Source of the DNA: Bryobacterales bacterium
GTDB taxonomy: Bacteria; Acidobacteriota; Terriglobia; Bryobacterales; Bryobacteraceae
Direction of reading: 5' to 3'
Assembly (NCBI GenBank): GCA_003167255.1
Contig: PMTR01000074.1
Span: forward strand, 159,266-223,265
Length of the DNA: 64,000 nt
Shown piece by piece: positions 52,597-60,537 of this stretch (the first letter of the stretch is position 1; each line of letters opens with the position of its first letter). The position numbers and the translations under genes are program-made. Below the pieces are notes generated by a model, which did not search any database, was not told where the DNA came from, and saw only the letters and a list, made by a program, of their open reading frames with translations.

Positions 52597-52721
52597 GTGG
52601 CGCACGCACTCGTGCGTGCCGCGTCGGCACTCATGCCGACGCCCGTTCCCGACAGATTTTCCATACCCCACCAGGGTGTCGAGAAGAGTCTCGACACGGC
52701 ACGCACGAGTGCGTGCGCCAC
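52597..52721. repeat. Palindromic repeat family A, copy 2 (best preserved)
   Basis: The ends are perfect 24-bp inverted repeats (52597-52620 and 52698-52721, beginning GTGGCGCACGCACTCGTGCG). Inside are GCGTCGGCA/TGCCGACGC and GTGTCGAGA/TCTCGACAC hairpins. A conserved flank (CGTGGCCCGA.GA and TGAGAAATGCGCA, read on one strand or the other) is shared with 28648-28765. It is inserted between two genes of one operon. Confidence 0.8.
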
Positions 52722-52750
52722 GTCCTCGGGCCACGTGTGAGAAATGCGCA

Positions 52751-54064
52751 TCACAGCAGCTCCTTGAGGCGGCCGGCACCGCCGGCGGTGACGTTCACAT
52801 CCAGCCCCAGGTTGTTGGGCATTTTGCCGTCGGGGTCGATGCCGAGCTGCTGATAGATGCTGCCCAGCAGATCGGCGGGGTAGACCGGCCGGTCCTTCAC
52901 CTGCTCGCCCTTGGCATCCGACGCACCCACCACGCGGCCTCCTTTGAAACCGCCGCCGGCCACCATCGCGCAGAAACAGTCGCCCCAATGATTGCGCCCG
53001 CCGTTCCAGGGCGCTTCCCACATGACTTTGGGCGTGCGGCCGAATTCGCCGCTCCACCAGACAATCGTGCTGTCCAGCAGGCCCCGCTCGGAGAGATCCT
53101 GGAACAGCGTCGCCAGGCCGCGATCCATCTGCGGCAGTTTCTGGCGCATCACCTGGAAATTCTGGCGGTGGGTGTCCCACCCCTGGTAATTAATGGTGAT
53201 GTACGGAACCCCGCGCTCCACCAGGCGCCGCGCCGCCAAACACGACTGGCCGAACGTGTTGCGGCCATAGCGGTCGCGCACCTCGTCTTTTTCCTGCGCC
53301 AGGTCGAACACCTTGCCCGCGTCGCCGAGGATCAGCTCGTAGGCCTGCTGCTCGGTCTGATCCAGCGTCTTGATGAGGCCGTCGTCCTGCATGGCCTTCC
53401 CGAGGGTGTTGAGCTGGTGGAGCAGGTCGCGGCGATCGCGCTGGCGCTTGTCGGAAATGCCCTGGGCCACCACGCCTTCCACCGCGAAGCGGGCCTGTGC
53501 CGGGTCGCCGCCCGTGGCGAACGGCCGGTAGCGCTCGCCCAGGAAACCGTTCTCGGAAAACCGCCCCTGCGGCTGCGTGAGCACGATATAGGGTGGAATC
53601 AGGCCGCCCGATGCGGTCTCGCCTTTAAACAACGAGACCACCGCGCCGGCGCACGGGTACACCAGCCGCTCGCCCGGTTTCCTGCCGGTCTGCACCGCAT
53701 AGGACGCCGTTTCATGGGCGTAGATGCCGTGCGTCATGCTGCGGATGAGGGAATACTTGTCGGACTGTTGCGCCAGCAGCGGGAGCAACTCGTTGATCAG
53801 CACGCCATCCGTTTTGGTAGGGATCGGCTTATCGAACGGACCGCAGTAGTCGTAGCCGGCCGCCGGCTTGGGATCAAGCGTGTCCAGGTGCGAGGGCCCG
53901 CCCCACATCCAGATCTGAATTACCGACTTGGCTTTGGCCGGAAAGCCGCCGGCGCGAAGCGGAAGACTGGCGGCGCCCGCCGCTACTATCCCGCCGCCCA
54001 AAATGCAGCGCAAGGCGTCCCGCCGGGAAAACTGCAGGGCTGGGATGCTTCTCAATGACGACAT
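52751..54064 (-). CDS. DUF1501 protein with Tat signal
   Basis: A 437-residue protein. The N-terminus LQFSRRDALRCILGGGIVAAGAASLPLRAGG is a twin-arginine (Tat) signal. The core IQIWMWGGPSHLDTLDPKP, HGIYAHETASYAVQTGRKPG, STIVWWSGEFGRTPK and NGGRNHWGDCFCAMVAGGGFKGGRVVGASD are DUF1501 (sulfatase/alkaline-phosphatase-like fold) hallmarks. It is exported folded to the periplasm. The start overlaps the DUF1549/DUF1553 stop by 13 bases. The family's reaction is unknown; its pairing with DUF1549/DUF1553 is very regular in Planctomycetes, Verrucomicrobia and Acidobacteria. Confidence 0.92.
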   Translation of the reverse strand: MSSLRSIPALQFSRRDALRCILGGGIVAAGAASLPLRAGGFPAKAKSVIQIWMWGGPSHLDTLDPKPAAGYDYCGPFDKPIPTKTDGVLINELLPLLAQQSDKYSLIRSMTHGIYAHETASYAVQTGRKPGERLVYPCAGAVVSLFKGETASGGLIPPYIVLTQPQGRFSENGFLGERYRPFATGGDPAQARFAVEGVVAQGISDKRQRDRRDLLHQLNTLGKAMQDDGLIKTLDQTEQQAYELILGDAGKVFDLAQEKDEVRDRYGRNTFGQSCLAARRLVERGVPYITINYQGWDTHRQNFQVMRQKLPQMDRGLATLFQDLSERGLLDSTIVWWSGEFGRTPKVMWEAPWNGGRNHWGDCFCAMVAGGGFKGGRVVGASDAKGEQVKDRPVYPADLLGSIYQQLGIDPDGKMPNNLGLDVNVTAGGAGRLKELL

Positions 54065-55605
54065 AGAAACTCCGCACTGTTAATTAACGCCCACGCCAGG
54101 TCTACTGCCGCGGGCCATTTATTGCCTTGGACCGATTGAAAATACGCGCTCACGGTCTTCAATTCGTCATCCGTCGGGTAGCGCGAGAGAATCGCCAGGT
54201 ACAGGTGGTCGATGGGGTCGCGCGGCTTGCCGCCGGGTTGAACCTGCACCTGCGAACGCAGCGTGGCGCTCTGCTGGATCTTGAGTTGAATGTGGCTGGA
54301 ATTCAGCAGGTGCAGCCGCTGCCCGGCGGTGGGAAGATTGTTGCGCTCCGATTCGAGGCCGGTGTCGCGCGGCGGCCGTCCGAACATGTCCAGAAATGAG
54401 CTGCTGATGCTGCCGTCCGGCAGCGCGATCGACCGCTGGTCGTCCGGCAAAAACGTGAACGGCTCGGGGATCGGGCTGGAATAGTCTTCCGTCGTTCCGG
54501 TGATCTGGCATATGGCGTCGATCAGCACCTCCGCATCCAGCCGGCGCAGCGGATAAGCCGCGAAATGCGCCGCGGCGGCCGGGTTGCCGGTCCGCGGAAT
54601 GGAGGAGAGCTGATAGACCTGGGAGTTGAGAATCAGCCGGTAAATATGTTTCAAATCGTAGTGCGCCGACACCAGCTCGCGTTCGAGGAACGCCAGCAGC
54701 TCTGGATTGGCAGGCGGGTTGTCGGGCCGGATGTCGTCCGGTTCGTGGATGATCCCGCGGCCCATCAGCCAGCACCACACGCGGTTGACTGCATTGCGGG
54801 CGAACCAGGGATTGTCCCCGGCCAGCAGCCAGTCCGTGAATGCCGCGCGCGGGTCCTGACCGGGGAGCAGGCGAGCCGGTCTGCCGTCGGGGAAAATGGC
54901 CGCGGGGCGGCTCTTGTTGGGATCGAAGAAAACGATCTCCTCTTTCCATTCCGTCGTCGATTTGTACTCGATCTGCGAAAAAAACGCCGCCATGCCGTCC
55001 AGCCGCGCTTTGGGCCATGCGGCCGTCCGCGTTCCCATGAACGTCAGCGCTACGGCTTGCGCGAGGGCCTGCGGCTCCCGGCTCTCGACGGCCCGGTAGA
55101 AGTTGACCTCCGGCACGCGGAAATTGCTGCCGTTCGAAACCAGCATCTCGCGCACGAAGCGGTCGTAGGGGACGTTGTCGCGGATGGCCGCCCGCGTCCA
55201 GTGGTAATAGGCCTGCACCGCGTTGGGCCAGAGGTTAATCGGAAACTCGGATTTAACACGCAGCAGGTCGCACCACTTCATGGCCCAGTAGTCCCCGAAC
55301 TCGCTGCGCTCCAGCAGGCGGTCGATCAGGATGCCGCGCTTGTTGGGGTCGTGGTCCGCCAGGAATTTCCCAGCTTCCTCGGGGGCCGGCAGCGTGCCGA
55401 TCGCATCCAGGTAAGCGCGCCGGAGAAAGACCTCGTCGGAGGCGGGATTGGCCGGCTGGATGCCCATCCGCTTCCAGTCATCGAACACCAGTTGATCGAT
55501 TCTGCCGTGCGCCGCCGGTTCGCCGCCGATTTCAAATGGAGCCAGGAAGGGCTTGTCCCCGGCCAACGCCGCAGTCGCGATCAGAAAGATGAAGAGAGGT
55601 TTCAT
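54052..55605 (-). CDS. DUF1549/DUF1553 protein
   Basis: A 517-residue protein with a signal peptide (MKPLFIFLIATAALAG). The N-terminal half is DUF1549 (RIDQLVFDDWKRMGIQPANPASDEVFLRRAYLDAIGTLPAPEEAGKFLADHDPNKRGILIDRLLERSEFGDYWAMKWCDLLRV). The C-terminal half is DUF1553 (FARNAVNRVWCWLMGRGIIHEPDDIRPDNPPANPELLAFLERELVSAHYDLKHIYRLILNSQVYQLSS). The cytochrome-like PSCyt1 domain with CxxCH, often fused in planctomycetes, is absent. It is translationally coupled to the Rid gene before it and the DUF1501 gene after it. Confidence 0.92.
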   Translation of the reverse strand: MKPLFIFLIATAALAGDKPFLAPFEIGGEPAAHGRIDQLVFDDWKRMGIQPANPASDEVFLRRAYLDAIGTLPAPEEAGKFLADHDPNKRGILIDRLLERSEFGDYWAMKWCDLLRVKSEFPINLWPNAVQAYYHWTRAAIRDNVPYDRFVREMLVSNGSNFRVPEVNFYRAVESREPQALAQAVALTFMGTRTAAWPKARLDGMAAFFSQIEYKSTTEWKEEIVFFDPNKSRPAAIFPDGRPARLLPGQDPRAAFTDWLLAGDNPWFARNAVNRVWCWLMGRGIIHEPDDIRPDNPPANPELLAFLERELVSAHYDLKHIYRLILNSQVYQLSSIPRTGNPAAAAHFAAYPLRRLDAEVLIDAICQITGTTEDYSSPIPEPFTFLPDDQRSIALPDGSISSSFLDMFGRPPRDTGLESERNNLPTAGQRLHLLNSSHIQLKIQQSATLRSQVQVQPGGKPRDPIDHLYLAILSRYPTDDELKTVSAYFQSVQGNKWPAAVDLAWALINSAEFLCRH

Positions 55606-56093
55606 GGCGCGGGCTCGGTCCGAAACATGGCGATCGCTTCAATTTCGATCAGCAATTCCGGCCGGCATAGGATCGCCTGGATTCCTGTCGAAGCCGGCAG
55701 CGGATCGAGTTCCTGGCGCGCGTAAAAGGCCGTGCGCTCCTCGTTAAACGCGGCGTAATCCCGCTCGATATCGCGCAGGTAGCAGGTGGTCCGGACGATA
55801 TCTTTCCACGTGGCCCCTTCGGCCGCGAGCAGCCCGGTGATGTTCGCGAACGTTCGCCGCGTCTGCGCACGGAAATCGCCGATATGGATGCTCTCGCCGG
55901 ATTCGCCGATGCTGGCGGTCCCCGAGATGAGCAGGATAGCCAGCCCATTGAGGTCGATGCGCAACCCGCGCGAAAAAGAACTCGGCTTGGGATAGTCGAA
56001 AGCCTCGTTCAGGACCCTGAGATTGGTGATGCTGCGTTTTTCAATAGGAGCCGCCGCCAGGCCGCTCAAAAGCTCTACATCCAGAAGTTTCAC
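55602..56093 (-). CDS. Rid-family (YjgF-like) protein
   Basis: A 163-residue protein from a GTG at 56091-56093. The C-terminal 130 residues match the Rid family: ILLISGTASIGESGESIHIGDFRAQTRRTFANITGLLAAEGATWKDIVRTTCYLRDIERDYAAFNEERTAFYA and PASTGIQAILCRPELLIEIEAIAMF. The Arg in the ILCRPELLIEIEA strand corresponds to the catalytic-Arg region of RidA, although here the segment is CRPELL. A 30-residue N-terminal extension is present. No signal peptide, so cytoplasmic. It is the first gene of the operon with the secreted DUF1549/DUF1501 proteins. No strong ribosome site precedes the start. Confidence 0.8.
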   Translation of the reverse strand: MKLLDVELLSGLAAAPIEKRSITNLRVLNEAFDYPKPSSFSRGLRIDLNGLAILLISGTASIGESGESIHIGDFRAQTRRTFANITGLLAAEGATWKDIVRTTCYLRDIERDYAAFNEERTAFYARQELDPLPASTGIQAILCRPELLIEIEAIAMFRTEPAP

Positions 56094-56189
56094 GATAATA
56101 CAACCCTATTATCTCCGTAAAGTCTCGCCGCGCGACACGGCGCCCAGGGTGGTACAGGCGACGTTTTCCGCGTGGGCGTTTGGCCAAAT

Positions 56190-56261
56190 TGACCCATACC
56201 TGGGTCAGTTTTTGACGCGAACAAAGAACTTAAGGCCTGAAAGTGACCCATGCATGGGTCG
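56190..56261. promoter_or_regulatory. Pair of TGACCCA palindromes (candidate operators)
   Basis: Two dyads share the half site TGACCCA. The first is TGACCCATACCTGGGTCA (56190-56207). The second has the core GACCCATGCATGGGTC (56245-56260), flanked by T and G. Their centres are 54 bases apart, about five helical turns. They lie between the divergent Rid operon and the fic gene. The regulator is unknown. Confidence 0.5.
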
Positions 56262-56323
56262 GTTTGTCAGTTTACTGTAGGTCTAAGCGCGCCGCCGAAG
56301 AGATCGCGTTTCAGCATAAAGCT

Positions 56324-56377
56324 GGCTAACGAAACGAAAATGGCATATCCTTTCGTTAGGAGCCGGCTAACGAAAGG
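56324..56377. promoter_or_regulatory. CTAACGAAA operators before the fic gene
   Basis: GGCTAACGAAA occurs at 56324-56334 and again at 56365-56375 (41 bases apart), with the inverse TTTCGTTAG at 56351-56359 between them. The last copy overlaps the ribosome site (AAAGGA) of the fic gene. Three copies of one half-site in this order suggest binding by the winged-helix domain of the Fic protein itself. Confidence 0.6.
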
Positions 56378-56382
56378 ATTCT

Positions 56383-57561
56383 GTGTCCAAAACAAAGGAC
56401 AACAGCCCGCGCTTGGGCCGCTACATCGTCAAAACCTATGGCGAGGAGACCGTCAGGGCGTTCGTGCCACCGCCGCTCCCGCCGAATCCTCCGGTGCGCC
56501 CGGAGGCCGTCCAACGGCTGCTCGATCAGGCGAACCAAGCTCTCGGCCGCCTCGACGGCCTGGCTTCCGTTCTACCCAACCTATCGCTCTTCATCTACGC
56601 CTACGTTCGCAAGGAGGCGGTGCTCTCCTCTCAAATCGAAGGGACTCAGTCCTCTCTCTCCGACCTGCTGCTCTTTGAGAACGGCGAGGCGCCGGGCGTG
56701 CCGCTGAACGACGTCCAGGAAGTCTCGAACTACGTGGCGGCGCTGACCCATGGCCTCGAACGGTTGCGGGGGGGATTTCCGCTCTCCTTGCGGCTCATCC
56801 GCGAGATTCATGGGGTCCTTCTGTCGAAGGGCCGGGGCAGCGATAAGGAGCCGGGCGAATTCCGGCAAAGCCAGAATTGGATCGGCGGCAACCGCCCGGG
56901 GACCGCGGCCTTCGTTCCGCCGCCGCCTGAACTCGTACTCGATTGCATGAGCGCCCTCGAACTGTTCCTGCATGACGAGCGGGCGGGTCTCCCCATGCTC
57001 ATCAAAGCCGGTCTGGTGCACGTCCAGTTTGAGACGATTCACCCTTTCCTCGACGGCAACGGCCGCCTTGGCCGGTTGCTTATCACATTCCTCCTGTGCG
57101 CCGGCGGTGTGCTGCGGGAGCCGATCCTCTATCTGAGCCTCTACTTCAAGCAGCACCGTTCCGTTTACTACGATCTGCTCGATCGAGTGCGGACCCAGGG
57201 AGACTGGGAGACCTGGCTGGACTTCTTCCTGACGGGCGTCAGGGATACCGCCGAACAGGCCGCGGCCGCCGCGCGCCGCATCCTGGCGGTTTTCGAGGAG
57301 CACCGGCGCAAGATCGAAGCGCTGGGCCGTCCGGCGGCATCGGTGCTGCGCGTGTTTGAACACATGCAGCGCAACCCGATCGTGTCGATACCCGCCGCTG
57401 CCCGGAGCATCGGCATCTCCGCGCCCACCGTGGCGAAATCGCTGGAGCACATGCGGCGCTTGGGCATGCTGCGCGAGATCACCGGGCGACAACGCCACCG
57501 GCTCTTCGCATACGATGCCTACCTGGCGATTCTAAGCGAGGGAACCGAACCGATTCGGTGA
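56383..57561 (+). CDS. Fic-family AMP-transferase-like protein with inhibitory helix and wHTH
   Basis: A 392-residue protein from a GTG at 56383. The inhibitory motif SSQIEG (around residue 83, the (S/T)xxxE(G/N) pattern) lies N-terminal to the Fic core, so it is of the self-inhibited class II type. The active-site motif HPFLDGNGRLGR is intact (around residue 220). The C-terminal part (RPAASVLRVFEHMQRNPIVSIPAAARSIGISAPTVAKSLEHMRRLGMLREITG) is a winged-helix DNA-binding domain. Fic enzymes transfer AMP or related groups to Ser/Thr/Tyr of target proteins; the target is unknown. Repeated CTAACGAAA sites at the start imply autoregulation. Confidence 0.92.
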   Translation: MSKTKDNSPRLGRYIVKTYGEETVRAFVPPPLPPNPPVRPEAVQRLLDQANQALGRLDGLASVLPNLSLFIYAYVRKEAVLSSQIEGTQSSLSDLLLFENGEAPGVPLNDVQEVSNYVAALTHGLERLRGGFPLSLRLIREIHGVLLSKGRGSDKEPGEFRQSQNWIGGNRPGTAAFVPPPPELVLDCMSALELFLHDERAGLPMLIKAGLVHVQFETIHPFLDGNGRLGRLLITFLLCAGGVLREPILYLSLYFKQHRSVYYDLLDRVRTQGDWETWLDFFLTGVRDTAEQAAAAARRILAVFEEHRRKIEALGRPAASVLRVFEHMQRNPIVSIPAAARSIGISAPTVAKSLEHMRRLGMLREITGRQRHRLFAYDAYLAILSEGTEPIR

Positions 57562-57666
57562 ACGATCGCCCGCGCAACGCGCTGCGGGACCGGCCCATTT
57601 CTATTCCGCCCCGGGTTGCCGCAAGCTCCGTGTTAGAATTTGCCAGGATCGCTGCAACCTGCCCAT

Positions 57667-58752
57667 ATGCTCGAAGATCAGCGCGGAAACAGCACGCCCG
57701 GCCATCCGAATGCCCCGAATACCTGGTCGCGTCATTTGCTCTGGCTCAGCGGCATCTGGGTTTTACCCCTTTGCTGGATCGTACGATGGATTCTTCCTCC
57801 CTCGGCTCTGGCCACCAGCCTGGTCTTGGTTGTCGCGTGTTCCCTGGCGCCTCTTCCGGCCCTCCTGCTTTCCCGCCGCCAGCGTAATCGCGCGCTCCGC
57901 GAGGCGAGGAACGCCCGCGAAGAGGCCGAACAACTGAAGCTGCAGTTGGAGACCGTCCGCTTTCGAACGGCAAGAACGCGTGAAGAACTGTCGGCCGCCG
58001 ACCAGCAGGCCCGGTTGTCGCATCAACTCACGATTCTGGGCCAATTCACGGCCGGCTTCATGCACGAATTCAACAATCCGCTGGCGATCGTGACCGGCCG
58101 CATCGAGGTGCTGCTGGAGGAACGGCAGGCGGACGCAGCGCTCTGCAGCGACCTCCAGCAGATGCTGAAGGAGATGCGCTACATGGGAAACATCGCGCGC
58201 ACGCTGCTGCAGGCATTGCGGCGCGAGCGGGGGGGCGAGGTCTTCGCTCCCTCGGCTCCGTCCGAGGCCTTGGAGGAGGCGCGAGCGGCGCTCCTGCCTT
58301 CAGCGCATGAGCAGGGGGTTCGAGTGGTGCAGGAAATCGCCGATGTCCCCCGCGTCAACCTGCCCGGGCATGTGGTGAACGAAGTGGTCCGCGGTCTGCT
58401 GAGCAACGCCCTGGACGCGCTCAAAGGGCGTGAGGACGCGACGATCTGGATCCGGCTGGAACCGTACCACACGCCGGGGGCCAAGGTGGTACTCAGAATC
58501 GAAGACAACGGGCCAGGTGTTCCCGAAAGCATCCGGGAGCACCTGTTCGAGCCGTTCGTTTCTCAGAGTCCCGGACGGGAGCGACTGGGGCTCGGACTGT
58601 TCCTGGGGGCCAGCCTCCTCGATATGTACGACGGCCGCATGTGGTATGAAGACAGGAGCGGTGGCGGAGCCAGTTTTGTTGTAGAGATACCCCCGGCGCG
58701 TTTTATGCGGGGCCAGCCCTACCATTGGTTTGTCGGAGGCAATCCGTCGTGA
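57667..58752 (+). CDS. Sensor histidine kinase (membrane, NtrB-like)
   Basis: A 361-residue protein from ATG 57667; a TTG at 57640 would add nine residues. Two N-terminal transmembrane helices (WLSGIWVLPLCWIVRWIL, ALATSLVLVVACSLAPLPALLL) are followed by a coiled coil, H-box FMHEFNNPLAIV and an HATPase domain (LLSNALDAL, RIEDNGPGVPES, RLGLGLFLGASLLDMYDGRMWYED). No sensor domain is evident. Its stop overlaps the GTG of the response regulator, so they are one operon and a cognate pair. Confidence 0.87.
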   Translation: MLEDQRGNSTPGHPNAPNTWSRHLLWLSGIWVLPLCWIVRWILPPSALATSLVLVVACSLAPLPALLLSRRQRNRALREARNAREEAEQLKLQLETVRFRTARTREELSAADQQARLSHQLTILGQFTAGFMHEFNNPLAIVTGRIEVLLEERQADAALCSDLQQMLKEMRYMGNIARTLLQALRRERGGEVFAPSAPSEALEEARAALLPSAHEQGVRVVQEIADVPRVNLPGHVVNEVVRGLLSNALDALKGREDATIWIRLEPYHTPGAKVVLRIEDNGPGVPESIREHLFEPFVSQSPGRERLGLGLFLGASLLDMYDGRMWYEDRSGGGASFVVEIPPARFMRGQPYHWFVGGNPS

Positions 58753-60116
58753 ATCGCATCTTCGTAATTGACGACGAGCCGGCCATGGGCGAGAACATTC
58801 AGCGCATGCTGAAGTTTCCCGAGACCACCGTGACGGCCTATGCGGATCCGCTCAAGGGCCTGGCGGATGCACTGGCAAAGCCGCCCGACCTCGTGTTGCT
58901 GGACATGCGTATGCCCGGGATGTCGGGCGATGAGGTTTTCGCGCGGCTGCACGAGGCGCATCCCGGCCTGCCGATCGTCTTTCTGACTGCGTTCGGATCG
59001 GTGGAGGGTGCGGTGCTGGCCATACGCAACGGGGCGTTCGATTACCTGCAGAAGCCGTTCAAGCGGGAGGATCTTCTGCTGGTGGTGAGGCGGGCGCTCT
59101 CTCACGCCGAGTTGGAGCAGGAGGTCGAGAGGCTGAAAGGAAGGCTGGAGGCGCTCGGCGAAAGCGACCAACCCCAGAGCCGCAGCGCCGTCATGCTGGA
59201 ATTGACCGAAAAGGCGCGGCGGGCGGCCGCAACCGATGCCACCGTTATGATTCTGGGGGAGAGCGGCACGGGCAAGGAGGTGATGGCCCGCTACATTCAA
59301 AGCCAGAGCCCGCGTAAAAACAGGCCCTTCGTGCCGGTGGAGTGCAGTGCCCTGCCGGGGTCGCTCATCGAGAGCGAGTTGTTCGGTTACGAGCGCGGAG
59401 CCTTCACCGGCGCGGAGCGCACCAAGAAAGGTCTGATCGAATCGGCCGATGGCGGCACGCTGTTCCTGGACGAGATCGGCGATCTGAGCGTGGAACTGCA
59501 AACGCGCCTGTTTCGCTTCGTCGAAGAACGCCAACTGCGGCGTTTGGGAGGTCTCGAGACGGTGCGCGTGGATTGCCGGATTCTGTGCGCCACGAACCAG
59601 GACCTGGCGGCGAAGATCAAGGCCGGCACATTTCGCGAAGAGTTGTACTACCGGCTGGGAGTGGTCACGGTCAAGCTGCCCGCGCTGCGCGAAAGGCCGG
59701 AAGACATTCCTCATCTGGCCCGTGTCTTCCTGGAGCGATTTTCCCGGCGCTACGGTAAGAGCCTGTCCGCGTCGCCGCAATTCTATGAAGCGCTTCTCAG
59801 CCAGCCCTGGCCGGGCAATGTGCGGCAGCTCAAGAATCTCATGGAGAAGCTCACGGCACTACACCCCGGCGGTGTTCTGGAGCCGGAAGACGTCGCCGAC
59901 GACCTGCAGCCAACCGGCGCGGCTTGCCATCTTTCCAGCCTTCCGTGGAAAGAGGCGCGGGAGCAGTACCTGGCGAGCTTCGAGCTCTCTTACGCCCAAA
60001 CGCTGTTGGCTCGTTGCGGCGGCAACATCAGCGCCGCGGCGCGCGAGGCCGGCGTGGATCGCAAGACGTTTTACGCGTTATTGAAGCGGGAGAAAGAACC
60101 GCAGGCTGGGGAATGA
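58749..60116 (+). CDS. NtrC-family sigma-54-dependent response regulator (second)
   Basis: A 455-residue protein from GTG 58749 (GTGA overlap with the kinase stop). The receiver domain has DDE at residues 8-10 and phospho-acceptor Asp52 (VLLDMRMPGMSG). The AAA+ domain has [24 protein letters not shown] and PALRERPEDIPHL, and the C-terminus is a Fis-type HTH (NISAAAREAGVDRKTFYALLK). Targets are unknown; the cytochrome-porin operon downstream is the nearest candidate, but I find no clean sigma-54 promoter before it. Confidence 0.92.
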   Translation: MNRIFVIDDEPAMGENIQRMLKFPETTVTAYADPLKGLADALAKPPDLVLLDMRMPGMSGDEVFARLHEAHPGLPIVFLTAFGSVEGAVLAIRNGAFDYLQKPFKREDLLLVVRRALSHAELEQEVERLKGRLEALGESDQPQSRSAVMLELTEKARRAAATDATVMILGESGTGKEVMARYIQSQSPRKNRPFVPVECSALPGSLIESELFGYERGAFTGAERTKKGLIESADGGTLFLDEIGDLSVELQTRLFRFVEERQLRRLGGLETVRVDCRILCATNQDLAAKIKAGTFREELYYRLGVVTVKLPALRERPEDIPHLARVFLERFSRRYGKSLSASPQFYEALLSQPWPGNVRQLKNLMEKLTALHPGGVLEPEDVADDLQPTGAACHLSSLPWKEAREQYLASFELSYAQTLLARCGGNISAAAREAGVDRKTFYALLKREKEPQAGE

Positions 60117-60180
60117 ACTAGAGCGCGCATTTAGCGACGGCAAGGAATACTGGAGTATATTGAGGTGACTAGGGGGTTAC

Positions 60181-60336
60181 TTGCCGCACAATCTCAAAGA
60201 CCCGGACCCACAGTGGATCGAGAAGCTTCGTGAGATCTCCGATCGTTGCGCCGCGCGAACAATGCTCGATGTGCGCTCGGACGATGAGTTGATAGGCTAC
60301 GACGAATTCGGGGCTCCCGCCGACCCTGGTGATTGA
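60181..60336 (+). CDS. Possible small protein (51 aa)
   Basis: A 51-codon frame from a TTG at 60181 with AGGGGG six bases upstream. The composition is protein-like and acidic (DPDPQWIEKLREISDRCAARTMLDVRSDDELIGYDEFGAPADP). No family is recognised. It lies in the 421-base gap 60117-60537; the remainder of that gap holds a repeat and the leader of the next gene. Confidence 0.35.
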   Translation: MPHNLKDPDPQWIEKLREISDRCAARTMLDVRSDDELIGYDEFGAPADPGD

Positions 60337-60342
60337 TACGCG

Positions 60343-60406
60343 GCCGGCCTTCCGGCCGGCTGGACCCGCTGGAAAGCGGGTCCGCAGCCTGAAAGGCCGC
60401 CCCACC
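60343..60406 (-). repeat. Palindromic repeat family C, copy 2
   Basis: Two strong hairpins: GCCGGCC/GGCCGGC with loop TTCC (60343-60349 with 60354-60360) and GGACCCGCT/AGCGGGTCC with loop GGAA (60362-60370 with 60375-60383). Read on the minus strand it begins GGTGGGGC, then a small GCCT/AGGC hairpin, CTGCGG and the large hairpin, as at 5177-5219. It could act as a terminator between the regulator and the porin gene. Confidence 0.6.
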
Positions 60407-60537
60407 GGTTGGGGAATTAACTCCACAGCTCACCAGTTATTTCGGGGAATCATCTCCCCATATTAGGTTTGGAACATCTCTAAGCAATTGAGATAAAAGG
60501 AGTCCTTTCTTGGCCATCGGCGTGCTTTTCCGATGTC

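Noticed and set aside
52560-53180. N-terminal extension of the PPC protein across the repeat into DUF1501
   Set aside because: The frame is open only because the palindromic repeat lacks stops; a signal peptide and ribosome site define the start at 52559.
60509-60526. TTGGCC...GTGCT with GG-N10-GC spacing, resembling a sigma-54 promoter before the haem-porin gene
   Set aside because: The start would fall on the porin ATG itself, the -24 box is poor, and a ribosome site lies upstream of it. The alternative at 60466-60488 (TTTGGAAC...GCAA) has an 11-base spacing.
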